DNA from: Flavobacterium jumunjinense
Lineage (GTDB): Bacteria > Bacteroidota > Bacteroidia > Flavobacteriales > Flavobacteriaceae
Assembly (NCBI RefSeq): GCF_021650975.2
Contig: NZ_CP091285.1
Span: 2,170,001 to 2,234,000, forward strand
Length of the DNA stretch: 64,000 nt
Direction: 5' to 3'
Shown: positions 43,992 to 53,125 of the stretch, one piece after another
How positions within the stretch are numbered: position 1 is the first letter of the stretch
Layout of the letters: each line of letters begins with the position of its first letter
Program-made: the position numbers and the translations under genes
The notes under the pieces: model-generated
Told to the model about the DNA's origin: nothing
The model's input: the letters and a program-made list of their open reading frames with translations, nothing else
The model's database searches: none

Positions 43992-44320
43992 TATTTTTTC
44001 TTTTTGGGTCTCACTTTAAAATAAGTAGCAACAAACTTACCATTTTTCACCTCGCCAATAACATCGGCTTGTCGAATAGCTTGGCAAAAACCATCATGAG
44101 CATGTGCATCACCATGATCGTCTATAGAACTACCTTCAACAAAGTACGCTTTGCCATCTATTCTAACAGCTAAATCGCAACCACTTTTTTCTTTCATTCC
44201 AAACTGACATTGACCACAAGACGCTTCAACGGTTTGTTTTTTTTGTTTTGCAGGTTCTTTTTCCTGAGCTGTAATAAAATTTAAAGTAAGTAGTAATAGA
44301 AGTGTAAGTGTAGTTTTCAT
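43991..44320 (-). CDS. Cys-rich secreted protein, probable DUF6370 family
   Basis: 109 residues from the ATG at 44320 (MKTTLTLLLLLTLNFITAQ, a clear signal peptide); a TTG nine bases upstream is rejected. The mature part contains VEASCGQCQFGMKEKSGCDLAVRIDGK, with three Cys, then HGDAHAHDGFCQA with four His and a Cys: a likely metal or redox site. I recall this layout as DUF6370 in Bacteroidota. Basic tail (RPKKKK). Translationally coupled to the Crp-like regulator. Confidence 0.8.
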   Translation of the reverse strand: MKTTLTLLLLLTLNFITAQEKEPAKQKKQTVEASCGQCQFGMKEKSGCDLAVRIDGKAYFVEGSSIDDHGDAHAHDGFCQAIRQADVIGEVKNGKFVATYFKVRPKKKK

Positions 44321-44354
44321 TTTGCCCAATTTAAGAAGAGCTAAGATACTATTT

Positions 44355-44537
44355 TTTAACCCAAATTACGCATTAGACTTTGTTATGAGAGAAATAGATG
44401 CAAAATAGTTGCGAAGTACGGAAGTTTTGACCCACAAATGTAGCATTAGCTACATTGAGGACGTAAAACGGAGTACTGAAGCAAGTATAAAGCAGCCATT
44501 TTTCGTAATAGAATGCAAATGCTTAATTTTGGTTTAT
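44355..44537. repeat. MITE-like element, long copy
   Basis: Terminal inverted repeats as in the copy at 35041 (AACCCAAATTACGCATT / AATGCTTAATTTTGGTT). The interior contains the perfect hairpin AATGTAGC-ATTA-GCTACATT and, outside it, an imperfect outer stem (GTACGGAAGTTTTGAC against GTAAAACGGAGTAC). It fills most of the gap between the DUF6370-like gene and the T9SS protein. Confidence 0.82.
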
Positions 44538-44557
44538 AATGATACTAATAAAAGTTA

Positions 44558-44565
44558 TACCTTTG
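44558..44565 (+). promoter_or_regulatory. -7 element for the T9SS protein gene
   Basis: TACCTTTG fits TAnnTTTG, 22 bases before the ATG and 20 bases beyond the end of the MITE-like element. Confidence 0.5.
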
Positions 44566-44587
44566 ATTTATAAATAAATATCGAACA

Positions 44588-47296
44588 ATGAAAAAAACAA
44601 TACTCATTTTATTTTTATTATTTCAAATTACAGCTTTTTCACAAGCATTCGATTTGTTTAACTGTGACGGAATCACCGTATTTGATTTAACAGCTAATGA
44701 AACACAATTAATTGGGACTCAAAACCCAAACGACATTGTAATTAGTTATCATGAATCATTAGCAGAAGCTCAAAATAATACAAACACAATAAGCACACCT
44801 ACTAGCTATACGGCAATTTCAAGTACGGAAACAAAATACGCAAGAGTTGAAAATGTTGTAACGAGTAATGTTTCTGTCGAGAGTTTTCAAATATATGTTA
44901 TTGAGACAATTGTAATAGCATCATCAATTATTTCAAATGATTGTATAGATGGAGCAAATGTTGTGATAATACTTTCTGGAGGAAATCCTGATTTACCGTT
45001 TAGTTATACGATAAATAGTGGTCCAAATATGAATATTGTTGGTAATCCAGCAGAAATAACTTTAACCGGAGTTAATCAGCCAAATATACAAATAGGAGTT
45101 TTTCTAGGAACATGTAGTAAAACGGAAACGATAATCATACCACCATTAATTCCTATAAATACAAGTTTATCCATTGATCAACCATTTTGCAATGGTGATG
45201 TTGCTGCAATTACAGTAACGGCAACAGGAGGAAGTGCTCCTTATCAATATTCAATGGATGGAGGGGCATCTTTTCAAACGAGTAATGTTTTTACTAGTAT
45301 ACCGCCTGGAATGTACACTATTTTTGTTATGGATTCAAATGGGTGTACAGATTCGCAATCAATAGTTATAGAATCGCCATTACCTATTACAGCTAATCTT
45401 GTTGCAAGTGGTAATACAATAGCAGTTAATAATGTAACAGGTGGAACACCTCCGTATCAATATTCAATTAGTTCTAATCCTACAGTGACTTCATCAAACA
45501 ATGTCTTCACAAATTTATCTTCTGGGAATTATTGTGTTCAAGTGTTTGATAGTTATGGTTGTTTTTTTGAAACTTGTATAACTATAGAGGTTGTTCTCGA
45601 TTTACAAATTAATGGTGCTTATGTAGACTACAATAACGATGGCTTTGTTAATATTGGAGATATTATCAATTACGATTTTACAGTTATCAATAATGAGACG
45701 CTTGATGCTACAAATATTACGCTTGATTCTTTTGGGTTGTCTAGTAATGGTGGAACAATTACTACATTAAATGGAGGCGCTTCAGACACATCTACTTTTT
45801 TAGCAAGCTATGTATTAACTCAAAATGATATTAATAATGGTTCGGTTGCTAATAATTTTCAAGTAAACGGAACCTACGATGGAAACCCAACGGCTACTTT
45901 AGTAACAAATACAACAAACCTTTCCATAAGTGATGGTATTAAATTAAATGCTTTTCTTGATACTAATGGAAATAATATTCAAGATAATGGCGAACAAAAT
46001 ATAAATATTGGTTCGTTTGAATACCAAATTAACAATGGAAATACAGTTTCTATTGTTTCTTCAACAGGAATGCATTATCTGTATGAAAGCAATCCAGTAA
46101 ATACTTATAATTTAAGTTATGTAATTAATTCGGCTAATGCTACGCAATATACCTTGTCTCAAAATAATTATGCAAATGTAACGGTTGTTGCAAATTCTGG
46201 AATTACAACCTATAATTTCCCACTAACGATTATTCCTTATGTAGATCTACAAGTCTATCTTAATCAAAATGGAGCACTACCAAGACCAGGTTTCCCTTAC
46301 ACAAATAGAATTACTTATAGAAATTTAGGGAATCAAACTATTTCTGGTACTGTAACATTTACAAACGATAATGTGATTACTGTTACTGCCATTTCTGAAG
46401 CTAGTGCTGTAACTACAGCCAATGGATTTACCTATGACTTTACCAATTTGTTACCGAATGAAACACATTATATTTATGTAACAATGCAAACGCCTACGAT
46501 TCCTACAGTTGCTTTAGGTGATGTGTTAACCAATGCTGTTGCTATAACAATTCCATCTGGAGATGTGAACGTCAATAACAATGAAGCAGCTTTGTCTCAA
46601 ATTATTGTAGGTTCCTATGATCCAAATGATAAAACAGAAGTACATGGTGGAAAAATTGTACATGCTGATTTTTCAACAGATGACTATTTAACCTATACCA
46701 TTCAATTTGAAAATACAGGAACTGCCAATGCGGTTACCGTTAAAGTAGATGATGTTTTAGACGCAATGCTCGATGCTTCTACTTTAAAAATGGTAGATGC
46801 AAGTCATAATTATGTTTTAGAGCGTGATGGGAATAATCTAAGCTGGAAATTCAATGGAATCGATTTGCCTCCTTCTGTAGCAAATACAAATACAGGTAAA
46901 GGTTATATTGTTTTTCAAATTAAACCAACTGCTGGTTATGCCATTGGAGATATTATTCCAAATACAGCGAATATTTATTTCGATTTTAATCCTGCAATTA
47001 TAACAAATACCTATACAACTGAGTTTATAGCTCCTTTAAGTAATCAAAGTTTTGAAGCAAACAGTTTTGTAGTATATCCAAATCCTGCTAAAGAGGAAGT
47101 TTTTATTTCGATTAGAAAGAATACTTCAAATATAGAATCATTAAGCGTGACAGATATTTTAGGAAAGAGTATTTTAGATAGTAAGGTAAACTCAACATCA
47201 ACAAGATTAGATGTTTCCCATTTTCAAAAAGGAATCTATTTCTTGAAAATAAAAGCAAACGGAAGCGAGAGTATTGTTAAAATAATGAAACAATAA
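44588..47296 (+). CDS. T9SS-secreted surface protein with SprB-like repeats
   Basis: 902 residues with signal peptide MKKTILILFLLFQITAFSQA. SprB-like Ig-type repeats at about 190-330 (PFCNGDVAAITVTATGGSAPYQYS, GMYTIFVMDSNGCTDSQSI, a second GGTPPYQYSIS). A conserved-repeat region comes next, then a DUF7619-like domain (~675-810: SYDPNDKTEVHGG, YTIQFENTGTANAVTV, NTANIYFDFNPAIITN). The C-terminal type A sorting domain (~825-902) reads FVVYPNPAKEEVFIS... KGIYFLKIKANG... VKIMKQ. The protein is exported by T9SS and anchored or released at the surface; an adhesion role is likely. It ends at a terminator. Confidence 0.92.
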   Translation: MKKTILILFLLFQITAFSQAFDLFNCDGITVFDLTANETQLIGTQNPNDIVISYHESLAEAQNNTNTISTPTSYTAISSTETKYARVENVVTSNVSVESFQIYVIETIVIASSIISNDCIDGANVVIILSGGNPDLPFSYTINSGPNMNIVGNPAEITLTGVNQPNIQIGVFLGTCSKTETIIIPPLIPINTSLSIDQPFCNGDVAAITVTATGGSAPYQYSMDGGASFQTSNVFTSIPPGMYTIFVMDSNGCTDSQSIVIESPLPITANLVASGNTIAVNNVTGGTPPYQYSISSNPTVTSSNNVFTNLSSGNYCVQVFDSYGCFFETCITIEVVLDLQINGAYVDYNNDGFVNIGDIINYDFTVINNETLDATNITLDSFGLSSNGGTITTLNGGASDTSTFLASYVLTQNDINNGSVANNFQVNGTYDGNPTATLVTNTTNLSISDGIKLNAFLDTNGNNIQDNGEQNINIGSFEYQINNGNTVSIVSSTGMHYLYESNPVNTYNLSYVINSANATQYTLSQNNYANVTVVANSGITTYNFPLTIIPYVDLQVYLNQNGALPRPGFPYTNRITYRNLGNQTISGTVTFTNDNVITVTAISEASAVTTANGFTYDFTNLLPNETHYIYVTMQTPTIPTVALGDVLTNAVAITIPSGDVNVNNNEAALSQIIVGSYDPNDKTEVHGGKIVHADFSTDDYLTYTIQFENTGTANAVTVKVDDVLDAMLDASTLKMVDASHNYVLERDGNNLSWKFNGIDLPPSVANTNTGKGYIVFQIKPTAGYAIGDIIPNTANIYFDFNPAIITNTYTTEFIAPLSNQSFEANSFVVYPNPAKEEVFISIRKNTSNIESLSVTDILGKSILDSKVNSTSTRLDVSHFQKGIYFLKIKANGSESIVKIMKQ

Positions 47297-47313
47297 GAGC
47301 GTTTTTGATTTAT

Positions 47314-47352
47314 AAAAAAAGCCAAAATCTAATTTTAGATTTTGGCTTTTTT
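47314..47352 (+). terminator. Terminator after the T9SS protein gene
   Basis: 12-bp perfect stem AGCCAAAATCTA (47320-47331) / TAGATTTTGGCT (47336-47347), loop ATTT, flanked by A6 and T6. Confidence 0.9.
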
Positions 47353-47368
47353 AGTTGTTAGCATTCTT

Positions 47369-47620
47369 ATACCATTTGTGATTTGAATTTACTGTAAAAG
47401 GAAATGATGATTTTTTCTTGATATGAAATCGCCATAAGAAAAGCGTTTGCTTGCAAACACCAATGAAAATATGCGATTCCATATGACCAATTAAAAACAA
47501 ATAATTATCTACATATAAAATAGAAAATCAAAGCATAGCATCGCTACGTTTTTATTTTATATTGAAATAGCGAGGAAAAAAGGGCGTTTTATTCCAGTAA
47601 ATTCAAGTGATAAATGGTAT
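47369..47620. repeat. 252-bp MITE-like element with 26-bp terminal inverted repeats
   Basis: Left end 47369-47394 and right end 47595-47620 are inverted copies matching at 23 of 26 positions (common part TTGAATTTACTG and ATACCATTT). No ORF inside; the interior has ATATAAAATA/TATTTTATAT arms around 47514-47562. It lies between the T9SS gene terminator and the purT stop. Confidence 0.75.
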
Positions 47621-47624
47621 TAAA

Positions 47625-48794
47625 TTAAGAATGTATTGTTACTAATTTAGCAGCTTCTTTAGCTCTTTCTGTAATTTCTTCAATTGGAGTTTCTAAAGAA
47701 TCATTGGTTAAAATAACCCCCATTCTTCTATAAGGTCTTGAAGTAGGTTTTCCAAACAATCTAAAATCTGTTTTTGGTAAACCAGCTATGTTTTCAATAC
47801 CACTAAAAGTAGGGTTAGCTGAATTTTCAGTGGCTAACAAAACAGCACTTGCTCCATTCTTTTCTTGCGTAATTTCTGCAATGGGTAAGCTTAAAATGGC
47901 ACGTAAATGCAATTCAAATTCATTGAAGTTTTGAGTGTTTGCCAAGGTAACCATACCTGTATCATGTGGTCTTGGTGATAATTCTGAAAAATAAACACCT
48001 TCGTCAGTTAGAAAGAATTCAACACCAAAAAGTCCAGCTCCACCTAAGGCTTCTGTTACTTTTTCAGCCATATCTTGTGCTTCAAATAGAGCGGCATCAG
48101 AAATCCGAGCAGGTTGCCAACTTTCTTGATAATCTCCACGTTCTTGTCGGTGACCAATAGGAGCACAGAATAAGGTTGGTAAATCATTGTTTTGTGTTAC
48201 CGTTAATAAGGTAATTTCCGAATGAAAATTAACAAATGCTTCTACAATAACTTCCACCACATCGCCACGAGAACCTTCTACAGCATAATTCCAAGCCTTG
48301 CTAATATCTTCATCTGTTTTTATAGTAGATTGTCCTTTTCCAGAAGAACTCATTAAAGGCTTAACAACACAAGGCATTCCAACTTCTGCAACGGCTTTTT
48401 GTAACTCATCCGCTGAGGTTGCATAGCGATAATTGGCAGTTCTTAATCCTAATTCCTTAGCCGCTAAGTCACGAATGGCTTTTCGATTCATCGTAAAATT
48501 AGCAGCTTTAGCAGAAGGAACAACAGTAATACCTTGCTTTTCATAGTCATAAAAACGTTCGGTACGAATGGCTTCAATTTCAGGTACTATAAAATCAGGT
48601 TGATGTTTCGCTACTATGCTATCTAATGCTGCTCCATCAAGCATATTGATTACTTCAAAACCATGTGCAACTTGCATTGCGGGTGCATTTTCATAACTGT
48701 CAACTGCAATCACAGTTTGACCTATTCTTTGTGCAGCAATGACAAACTCTTTTCCTAGTTCTCCTGAGCCAAGTAATATTATTTTTTTATTCAT
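47625..48794 (-). CDS. purT: Formate-dependent phosphoribosylglycinamide formyltransferase (PurT)
   Basis: 389 residues, ATP-grasp enzyme: [20 protein letters not shown] at the start, [10 protein letters not shown], the ATP-grasp segment [32 protein letters not shown] and [14 protein letters not shown]. It makes formyl-GAR from formate, ATP and GAR in purine synthesis, independent of folate. Length and motifs match PurT. Single-gene unit, convergent with the T9SS gene. Confidence 0.96.
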   Translation of the reverse strand: MNKKIILLGSGELGKEFVIAAQRIGQTVIAVDSYENAPAMQVAHGFEVINMLDGAALDSIVAKHQPDFIVPEIEAIRTERFYDYEKQGITVVPSAKAANFTMNRKAIRDLAAKELGLRTANYRYATSADELQKAVAEVGMPCVVKPLMSSSGKGQSTIKTDEDISKAWNYAVEGSRGDVVEVIVEAFVNFHSEITLLTVTQNNDLPTLFCAPIGHRQERGDYQESWQPARISDAALFEAQDMAEKVTEALGGAGLFGVEFFLTDEGVYFSELSPRPHDTGMVTLANTQNFNEFELHLRAILSLPIAEITQEKNGASAVLLATENSANPTFSGIENIAGLPKTDFRLFGKPTSRPYRRMGVILTNDSLETPIEEITERAKEAAKLVTIHS

Positions 48795-48828
48795 ATGTTT
48801 AAAAATTATTTTTCAGTGGTGTGGCTAT

Positions 48829-49920
48829 TTACTTTAATTGAATGATGGTTGTTTCTCTTCCATGAATGAAATTAGAGCAAGCTAATTGTATGGCTTCAAT
48901 ACTATGTTGAAATATTTCTTTTTGTTGTAATAGTTGTATTCTCTTTTTTTCTTTGTTTGAAATATGTCCGTCTAAAATGAGTCCTAGAAGAAAAATATCA
49001 GAGCAAATTTTAGCTATTTCTTTTTTGCTAGATTCTAGCGATTCATAAAAGGAATCGTTAAAATAATGTTTCTCTTTTATAGGTATTTTAAAGAAAGCAA
49101 TAACCTGTTCAGTTAATAGAGAATGATTGGAATGAAAATCTCTTTTGCTCATCGCAATGAGTTGCAATGTATGATAGATTAACTCTTTTTCTTCTTGGTT
49201 TAGTTCTAGATTGGGTAAATTAGAAATGTACTTTTTTATGAGTTGATGCCCGAAAATTTCTGCTTTAGCATTTTTATAAATAATATGTGTAGCATACATG
49301 TTCAGTAGCATATAAACTGGAGCTCCAATAAAATCCATTACATACTTTACGGCATATCTTCCAGCAAATCGTTTAATGAGGTATCTCAATATTTTATTAG
49401 CAAGAAAACCTTTAAGTTTAATAAGTAAGTTAATCGTAAATAAAACCCACTTATTTGTTCCTTGAAAAGGATCTAAACCATATTGAGTAATTTTTTTATC
49501 AACTTTACCAGTAGCAATTTGTGTGAGCTTATTTATATGTGTTTCTTTATTTATTGAAGAAATAAATCCAGAATAGACTGCTATATTGTGAGTCATTCTT
49601 AAATGAATTATCGTCAATAGATAGATTTCTACAACAGTTAAAACCAAACACAATAAAATATCATAAATGGGTAAGGAGATAAGCTGGTCAAAAAGAGATA
49701 ATGTAATTGTTTGTGTAAATAGCGGGAAATAGTAGATTGGGAAATAATAAAGACAAACGCCTAACAGACCTAGAAGTCCTGCTTGAATTAGCGATTTTAT
49801 ATATTCTCTCTTTATTAATTTTAATTCGGAACTATTTAAAGTATGTATCGATTCATCAATAATTGTATTATTGATTTTCAAGTGTAAGTTTTTGAGAAAA
49901 TTCTTGTACAAAAAATCCAT
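48829..49920 (-). CDS. Hypothetical membrane protein, possibly LBF_2804 family
   Basis: 363 residues. Two to three hydrophobic segments between residues 45 and 110 (LIQAGLLGLLGVCLYYFPIYYF, DILLCLVLTVVEIYLLTII) and a weaker one near 200. The rest is helical and polar, and the C-terminal part (LGLILDGHISNKEKKRIQLLQ) recalls TerB-like helices. I think it belongs to the Bacteroidota LBF_2804 family, but this is from memory. Function unknown. Confidence 0.7.
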   Translation of the reverse strand: MDFLYKNFLKNLHLKINNTIIDESIHTLNSSELKLIKREYIKSLIQAGLLGLLGVCLYYFPIYYFPLFTQTITLSLFDQLISLPIYDILLCLVLTVVEIYLLTIIHLRMTHNIAVYSGFISSINKETHINKLTQIATGKVDKKITQYGLDPFQGTNKWVLFTINLLIKLKGFLANKILRYLIKRFAGRYAVKYVMDFIGAPVYMLLNMYATHIIYKNAKAEIFGHQLIKKYISNLPNLELNQEEKELIYHTLQLIAMSKRDFHSNHSLLTEQVIAFFKIPIKEKHYFNDSFYESLESSKKEIAKICSDIFLLGLILDGHISNKEKKRIQLLQQKEIFQHSIEAIQLACSNFIHGRETTIIQLK

Positions 49921-49954
49921 TAATAAAGAATTTTTTAAGAGACAGTTTGTTTTA

Positions 49955-49990
49955 AAAAATAGTGCCTCAAGGAAACTTGAGGCATTATTT
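49955..49990 (-). terminator. Terminator for the aminotransferase gene
   Basis: 9-bp stem TGCCTCAAG (49963-49971) / CTTGAGGCA (49976-49984), GAAA loop. On the minus strand it ends in a run of T's. Confidence 0.85.
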
Positions 49991-49999
49991 ATATAGTAA

Positions 50000-51184
50000 T
50001 TAAGCTAATGCTTCTTTTATTCTTCTTAATGCCTCTTTTAATAATTCCTCGCTTGTTGCGTAAGAAAAACGAATACAATCTGGATTACCAAATGCTTCAC
50101 CTGTTACAGTAGCTACATTAGCTTCTGCTAAAAGATACATAGAGAAATCGGTTGCGTTTTCAATTTTTGTTCCGTTTAAAGTTTTACCAAAATAGGCAGA
50201 AACATCAGGGAATACATAAAAAGCACCTTCAGGAACATTGATTTTTAATCCTGGAATTTCTTGAATTAAACCAACAACTAAATCTCTTCTTTTGTGAAAA
50301 GCTTCTACCATGTGGTTTAATACTTTTGGATCAGCTTCAACAGCAGCAATAGTAGCTCGTTGTGCTATAGAATTAGCACCACTTGTAACTTGTCCTTGAA
50401 TTTTTGTACATGCTTTTGCAATAAATTCTGGAGCGCCAATATATCCAATTCTCCATCCTGTCATAGCAAACGCTTTCGCGACTCCATTAACAGTAATTGT
50501 TCTATCTAGCATGCCTGGAATAGATCCGATACTACAAAATGTTCCTGAGAAATTTATATGTTCATATATTTCATCTGAAACTACATAGATGTTTGGGTAC
50601 TTTTCTAAAACTTTGCAAAGCGCTGTAAGTTCTTCTCTGTTGTAAACAGAACCGCTAGGATTACAAGGAGAACTAAACCACATCATTTTAGTTTTTGGTG
50701 TGATTGCTTTTTCAAGTTGTTCAGGTGTGATTTTAAAATCGGTTTCCACAGAAGTTGGAACTTCAACAGGAACACCACCAGATAATTTTATAATTTCAAA
50801 ATATGAAACCCAATATGGTGCAGGAAGTATTACTTCATCACCATCATTAAGCATCACTTGTGCTATATTATATAATGATTGTTTTGCTCCTGTAGAAACA
50901 ACAATTTGGCTAGGCTTGTAATCTAGTTCATTGTCTCTTTTGAATTTTTTGCAAATAGCTTCTTTAAGTTCTGCATATCCATCTACAGGTGTGTAAGTAC
51001 TGTAGTTTTCATCGATGGCTTTTTTTGCAGCTTCTTTTATAAAGTCAGGAGTATTGAAATCAGGTTCACCTAAGCTCAAACTGATGATATCTTTTCCTTG
51101 TGCTTTTAATTCTCTCGCTAACGCAGCCATAGCAAGTGTTTGCGAAGTAGATAAATTGTTAATTCTATCAGATAACGAATTCAT
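50000..51184 (-). CDS. Pyridoxal-phosphate-dependent aminotransferase (aspartate aminotransferase type)
   Basis: 394 residues, class I fold type. PLP Lys in NGVAKAFAMTGWRIGYIG, SLGEPDFNTPDFIKEA near the start, YWVSYFEIIKLSGG, FSSPCNPSGSVYN, and the C-terminal Arg in CIRFSYATSEE. It most likely exchanges amino groups between aspartate and 2-oxoglutarate (AspC/AatA-like); substrate breadth is not readable. A terminator separates it from the desaturase gene upstream. Confidence 0.93.
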   Translation of the reverse strand: MNSLSDRINNLSTSQTLAMAALARELKAQGKDIISLSLGEPDFNTPDFIKEAAKKAIDENYSTYTPVDGYAELKEAICKKFKRDNELDYKPSQIVVSTGAKQSLYNIAQVMLNDGDEVILPAPYWVSYFEIIKLSGGVPVEVPTSVETDFKITPEQLEKAITPKTKMMWFSSPCNPSGSVYNREELTALCKVLEKYPNIYVVSDEIYEHINFSGTFCSIGSIPGMLDRTITVNGVAKAFAMTGWRIGYIGAPEFIAKACTKIQGQVTSGANSIAQRATIAAVEADPKVLNHMVEAFHKRRDLVVGLIQEIPGLKINVPEGAFYVFPDVSAYFGKTLNGTKIENATDFSMYLLAEANVATVTGEAFGNPDCIRFSYATSEELLKEALRRIKEALA

Positions 51185-51210
51185 TGTGTTGTTGGTTATT
51201 TATTGTTTAT

Positions 51211-51238
51211 AGAAAAGACGCAATTTCTTGCGTCTCAT
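51211..51238 (-). terminator. Terminator for the desaturase gene
   Basis: Stem GACGCAA (51217-51223) / TTGCGTC (51228-51234) with a 4-base loop. T-rich on the minus strand past the hairpin. Confidence 0.8.
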
Positions 51239-51241
51239 AAA

Positions 51242-52339
51242 TTATGCTATTTGTGGTTCTTGACCTAGTTCCTTGAGATGTTTAAAGTGCGCGATAACTG
51301 CAGCTCTCATTGTTTTGTACTCATGATATGGTAAATTACACTCTTTTGCAGTTTGTTTTACAATCTCAGCAATTTTACCATAATGTACGTGGCTAATATT
51401 TGGAAATAAATGATGTTCAACTTGATGATTTAATCCACCAGTGTACCAATTTACAATCCAATTTTTTGGTGCAAAATTAATAGTTGTAAATAATTGATGA
51501 ATAGCCCAAGTATTTTCTACTTCTCCAGTTTCCTCATTTGGGATAGGATTTGTAGTGTCATCTATAATGTGTGCTAATTGAAACACAATACTTAAAATTA
51601 ATCCCGCAGTATAATGCATAACAAAAAAGCCAACTAATACTTTCCACCAAACAACTCCAACTACTAATGGTATAACAATCCAAACTGAAAAATAAATGAT
51701 TTTAGTAATTACTAATGTTGTCCATAGTATTTTTGGACTTTTTACTTCACCATAAGAAAGTTTTCTCTTTAAATAACCACTCATTTGTTTGAAATCAGTA
51801 GTTAAAGACCAGTTGAAAGTTAGTAATCCATAAAGAAATACTGAATAATAATGTTGGAATTTATGGAACTTATACCATTTTGCTTCTTTAGTAAAGCGGA
51901 TTACTCGACCAGCATCTAAATCTTCATCATGACCTGGTATGTTTGTATAGGTATGGTGAAGTACATTATGTTGTACTTGCCAGTTGTATACATTTCCAGC
52001 TAATATATAAATACTTCCGCCCATAAATTTGTTTACCCAACTCTTAGTGGAATAAGAACCATGATTACCATCGTGCATAACGTTCATTCCAACGCCAGCC
52101 ATTCCTATACCAATTACAATACTTAGGATAAAGTATACCCAAAAAGGCATTGCTAATGATATCAAGAAAAAATAGGGCGCAAGGAAAAGACTAAACATTA
52201 TTATTGTTTTAAAGTGTAATTTCCAGTTCCCTGTTTTTTTAATATTATTTGTTTTAAAATATTCGTTAACACGTTTATTTAGTGTTCTGAAAAACTTTGC
52301 GTCATCGTTTTTCGAGAAGATAGGTGTTTTTGTATCCAT
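51242..52339 (-). CDS. Membrane fatty acid desaturase (acyl-CoA/acyl-lipid type)
   Basis: 365 residues with the three di-iron His boxes: HDGNHGS (~90), HNVLHHTYTN (~125) and NHQVEHHLFP (~307), between four hydrophobic segments (IIMFSLFLAPYFFLISLAMPFWVYFIL; GVVWWKVLVGFFVMHYTAGLIL). It belongs to the family of linoleoyl-CoA-like and front-end desaturases, using O2 to introduce double bases into acyl chains. It probably adjusts membrane fluidity. The position of the double bond cannot be predicted. Confidence 0.93.
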   Translation of the reverse strand: MDTKTPIFSKNDDAKFFRTLNKRVNEYFKTNNIKKTGNWKLHFKTIIMFSLFLAPYFFLISLAMPFWVYFILSIVIGIGMAGVGMNVMHDGNHGSYSTKSWVNKFMGGSIYILAGNVYNWQVQHNVLHHTYTNIPGHDEDLDAGRVIRFTKEAKWYKFHKFQHYYSVFLYGLLTFNWSLTTDFKQMSGYLKRKLSYGEVKSPKILWTTLVITKIIYFSVWIVIPLVVGVVWWKVLVGFFVMHYTAGLILSIVFQLAHIIDDTTNPIPNEETGEVENTWAIHQLFTTINFAPKNWIVNWYTGGLNHQVEHHLFPNISHVHYGKIAEIVKQTAKECNLPYHEYKTMRAAVIAHFKHLKELGQEPQIA

Positions 52340-52425
52340 TTTTTTAATCTAATCTTGTTTGGACCAAAGATAATAATTATCTTAATGAGTGTGTGTATTT
52401 TAATCTAATTGTTTGTTAAAAAATG

Positions 52426-52433
52426 TATTTTTG
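52426..52433 (+). promoter_or_regulatory. -7 element for rsmG
   Basis: TATTTTTG (TAnnTTTG) 16 bases before the ATG at 52449. Its position excludes an alternative TTG start at 52413. Confidence 0.55.
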
Positions 52434-52448
52434 CAACAAAAAAAGGAT

Positions 52449-53078
52449 ATGGAGTTAATTTTAAAATATTTTCCTGATTTAACTGATGAACAAATTAGAC
52501 AGTTTGAAATGTTAAAGGATTTATATGAAGATTGGAATTCGAAGATAAATGTTATTTCTAGGAAAGATATTGAAGAGTTATATGTTCGTCATGTTTTACA
52601 CTCTTTAGGAATTTTTAAAGTAGAAGAGTTTAAGCCTGGGACAAAAATAATGGATGTTGGAACGGGTGGTGGTTTTCCGGGAATTCCTTTAGCAATAATG
52701 CATCCAGAAGTGGATTTTTATTTGATTGATGTAATTGCGAAAAAAATTAAGGTCGTTAATGAAGTAGCTAGTGCTTTAGGTTTGAAAAACGTGAGGGCTG
52801 AACAGAAAAGAGCTGAATTGGTGAAAGAAAACTTTGATTTCATTGTGAGTAGAGCTGTGACGAATATGCCAGATTTCGTTAATTGGATAAAAGATAAGGT
52901 GAAAAAAGAATCTAAGCATGATTTGAAAAATGGAATTCTTTATTTAAAAGGAGGTGATTTGAGTGAAGAGTTAATAAGTTTTCCAAATGCTATTCAATAC
53001 GATTTGTCGGATTATTTCGACGAGGAGTTTTTTGAAACCAAGAAAGTGGTTCATTTAGCTTTAAAGTATAAGAAATAA
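52449..53078 (+). CDS. rsmG: 16S rRNA (guanine(527)-N7)-methyltransferase RsmG
   Basis: 209 residues from the ATG at 52449 (MELILKYFPDLTDEQIRQFE), the usual start of the family. SAM motif IMDVGTGGGFPGIPLAIMHP, upstream INVISRKDIEELYVRHVLHSLG, and FIVSRAVTNMPDF. It methylates G527 in the decoding site of 16S rRNA. Monocistronic, ending at a bidirectional terminator. Confidence 0.96.
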   Translation: MELILKYFPDLTDEQIRQFEMLKDLYEDWNSKINVISRKDIEELYVRHVLHSLGIFKVEEFKPGTKIMDVGTGGGFPGIPLAIMHPEVDFYLIDVIAKKIKVVNEVASALGLKNVRAEQKRAELVKENFDFIVSRAVTNMPDFVNWIKDKVKKESKHDLKNGILYLKGGDLSEELISFPNAIQYDLSDYFDEEFFETKKVVHLALKYKK

Positions 53079-53106
53079 AAAAAAACCCGCAATTGCGGGT
53101 TTTTTA
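53076..53106. terminator. Bidirectional terminator between rsmG and pruA
   Basis: GC-rich perfect palindrome ACCCGC-AATT-GCGGGT (53085-53100) between A-rich and T-rich runs; serves both convergent genes. Confidence 0.92.
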
Positions 53107-53125
53107 ATAATATATAATAATGAGA

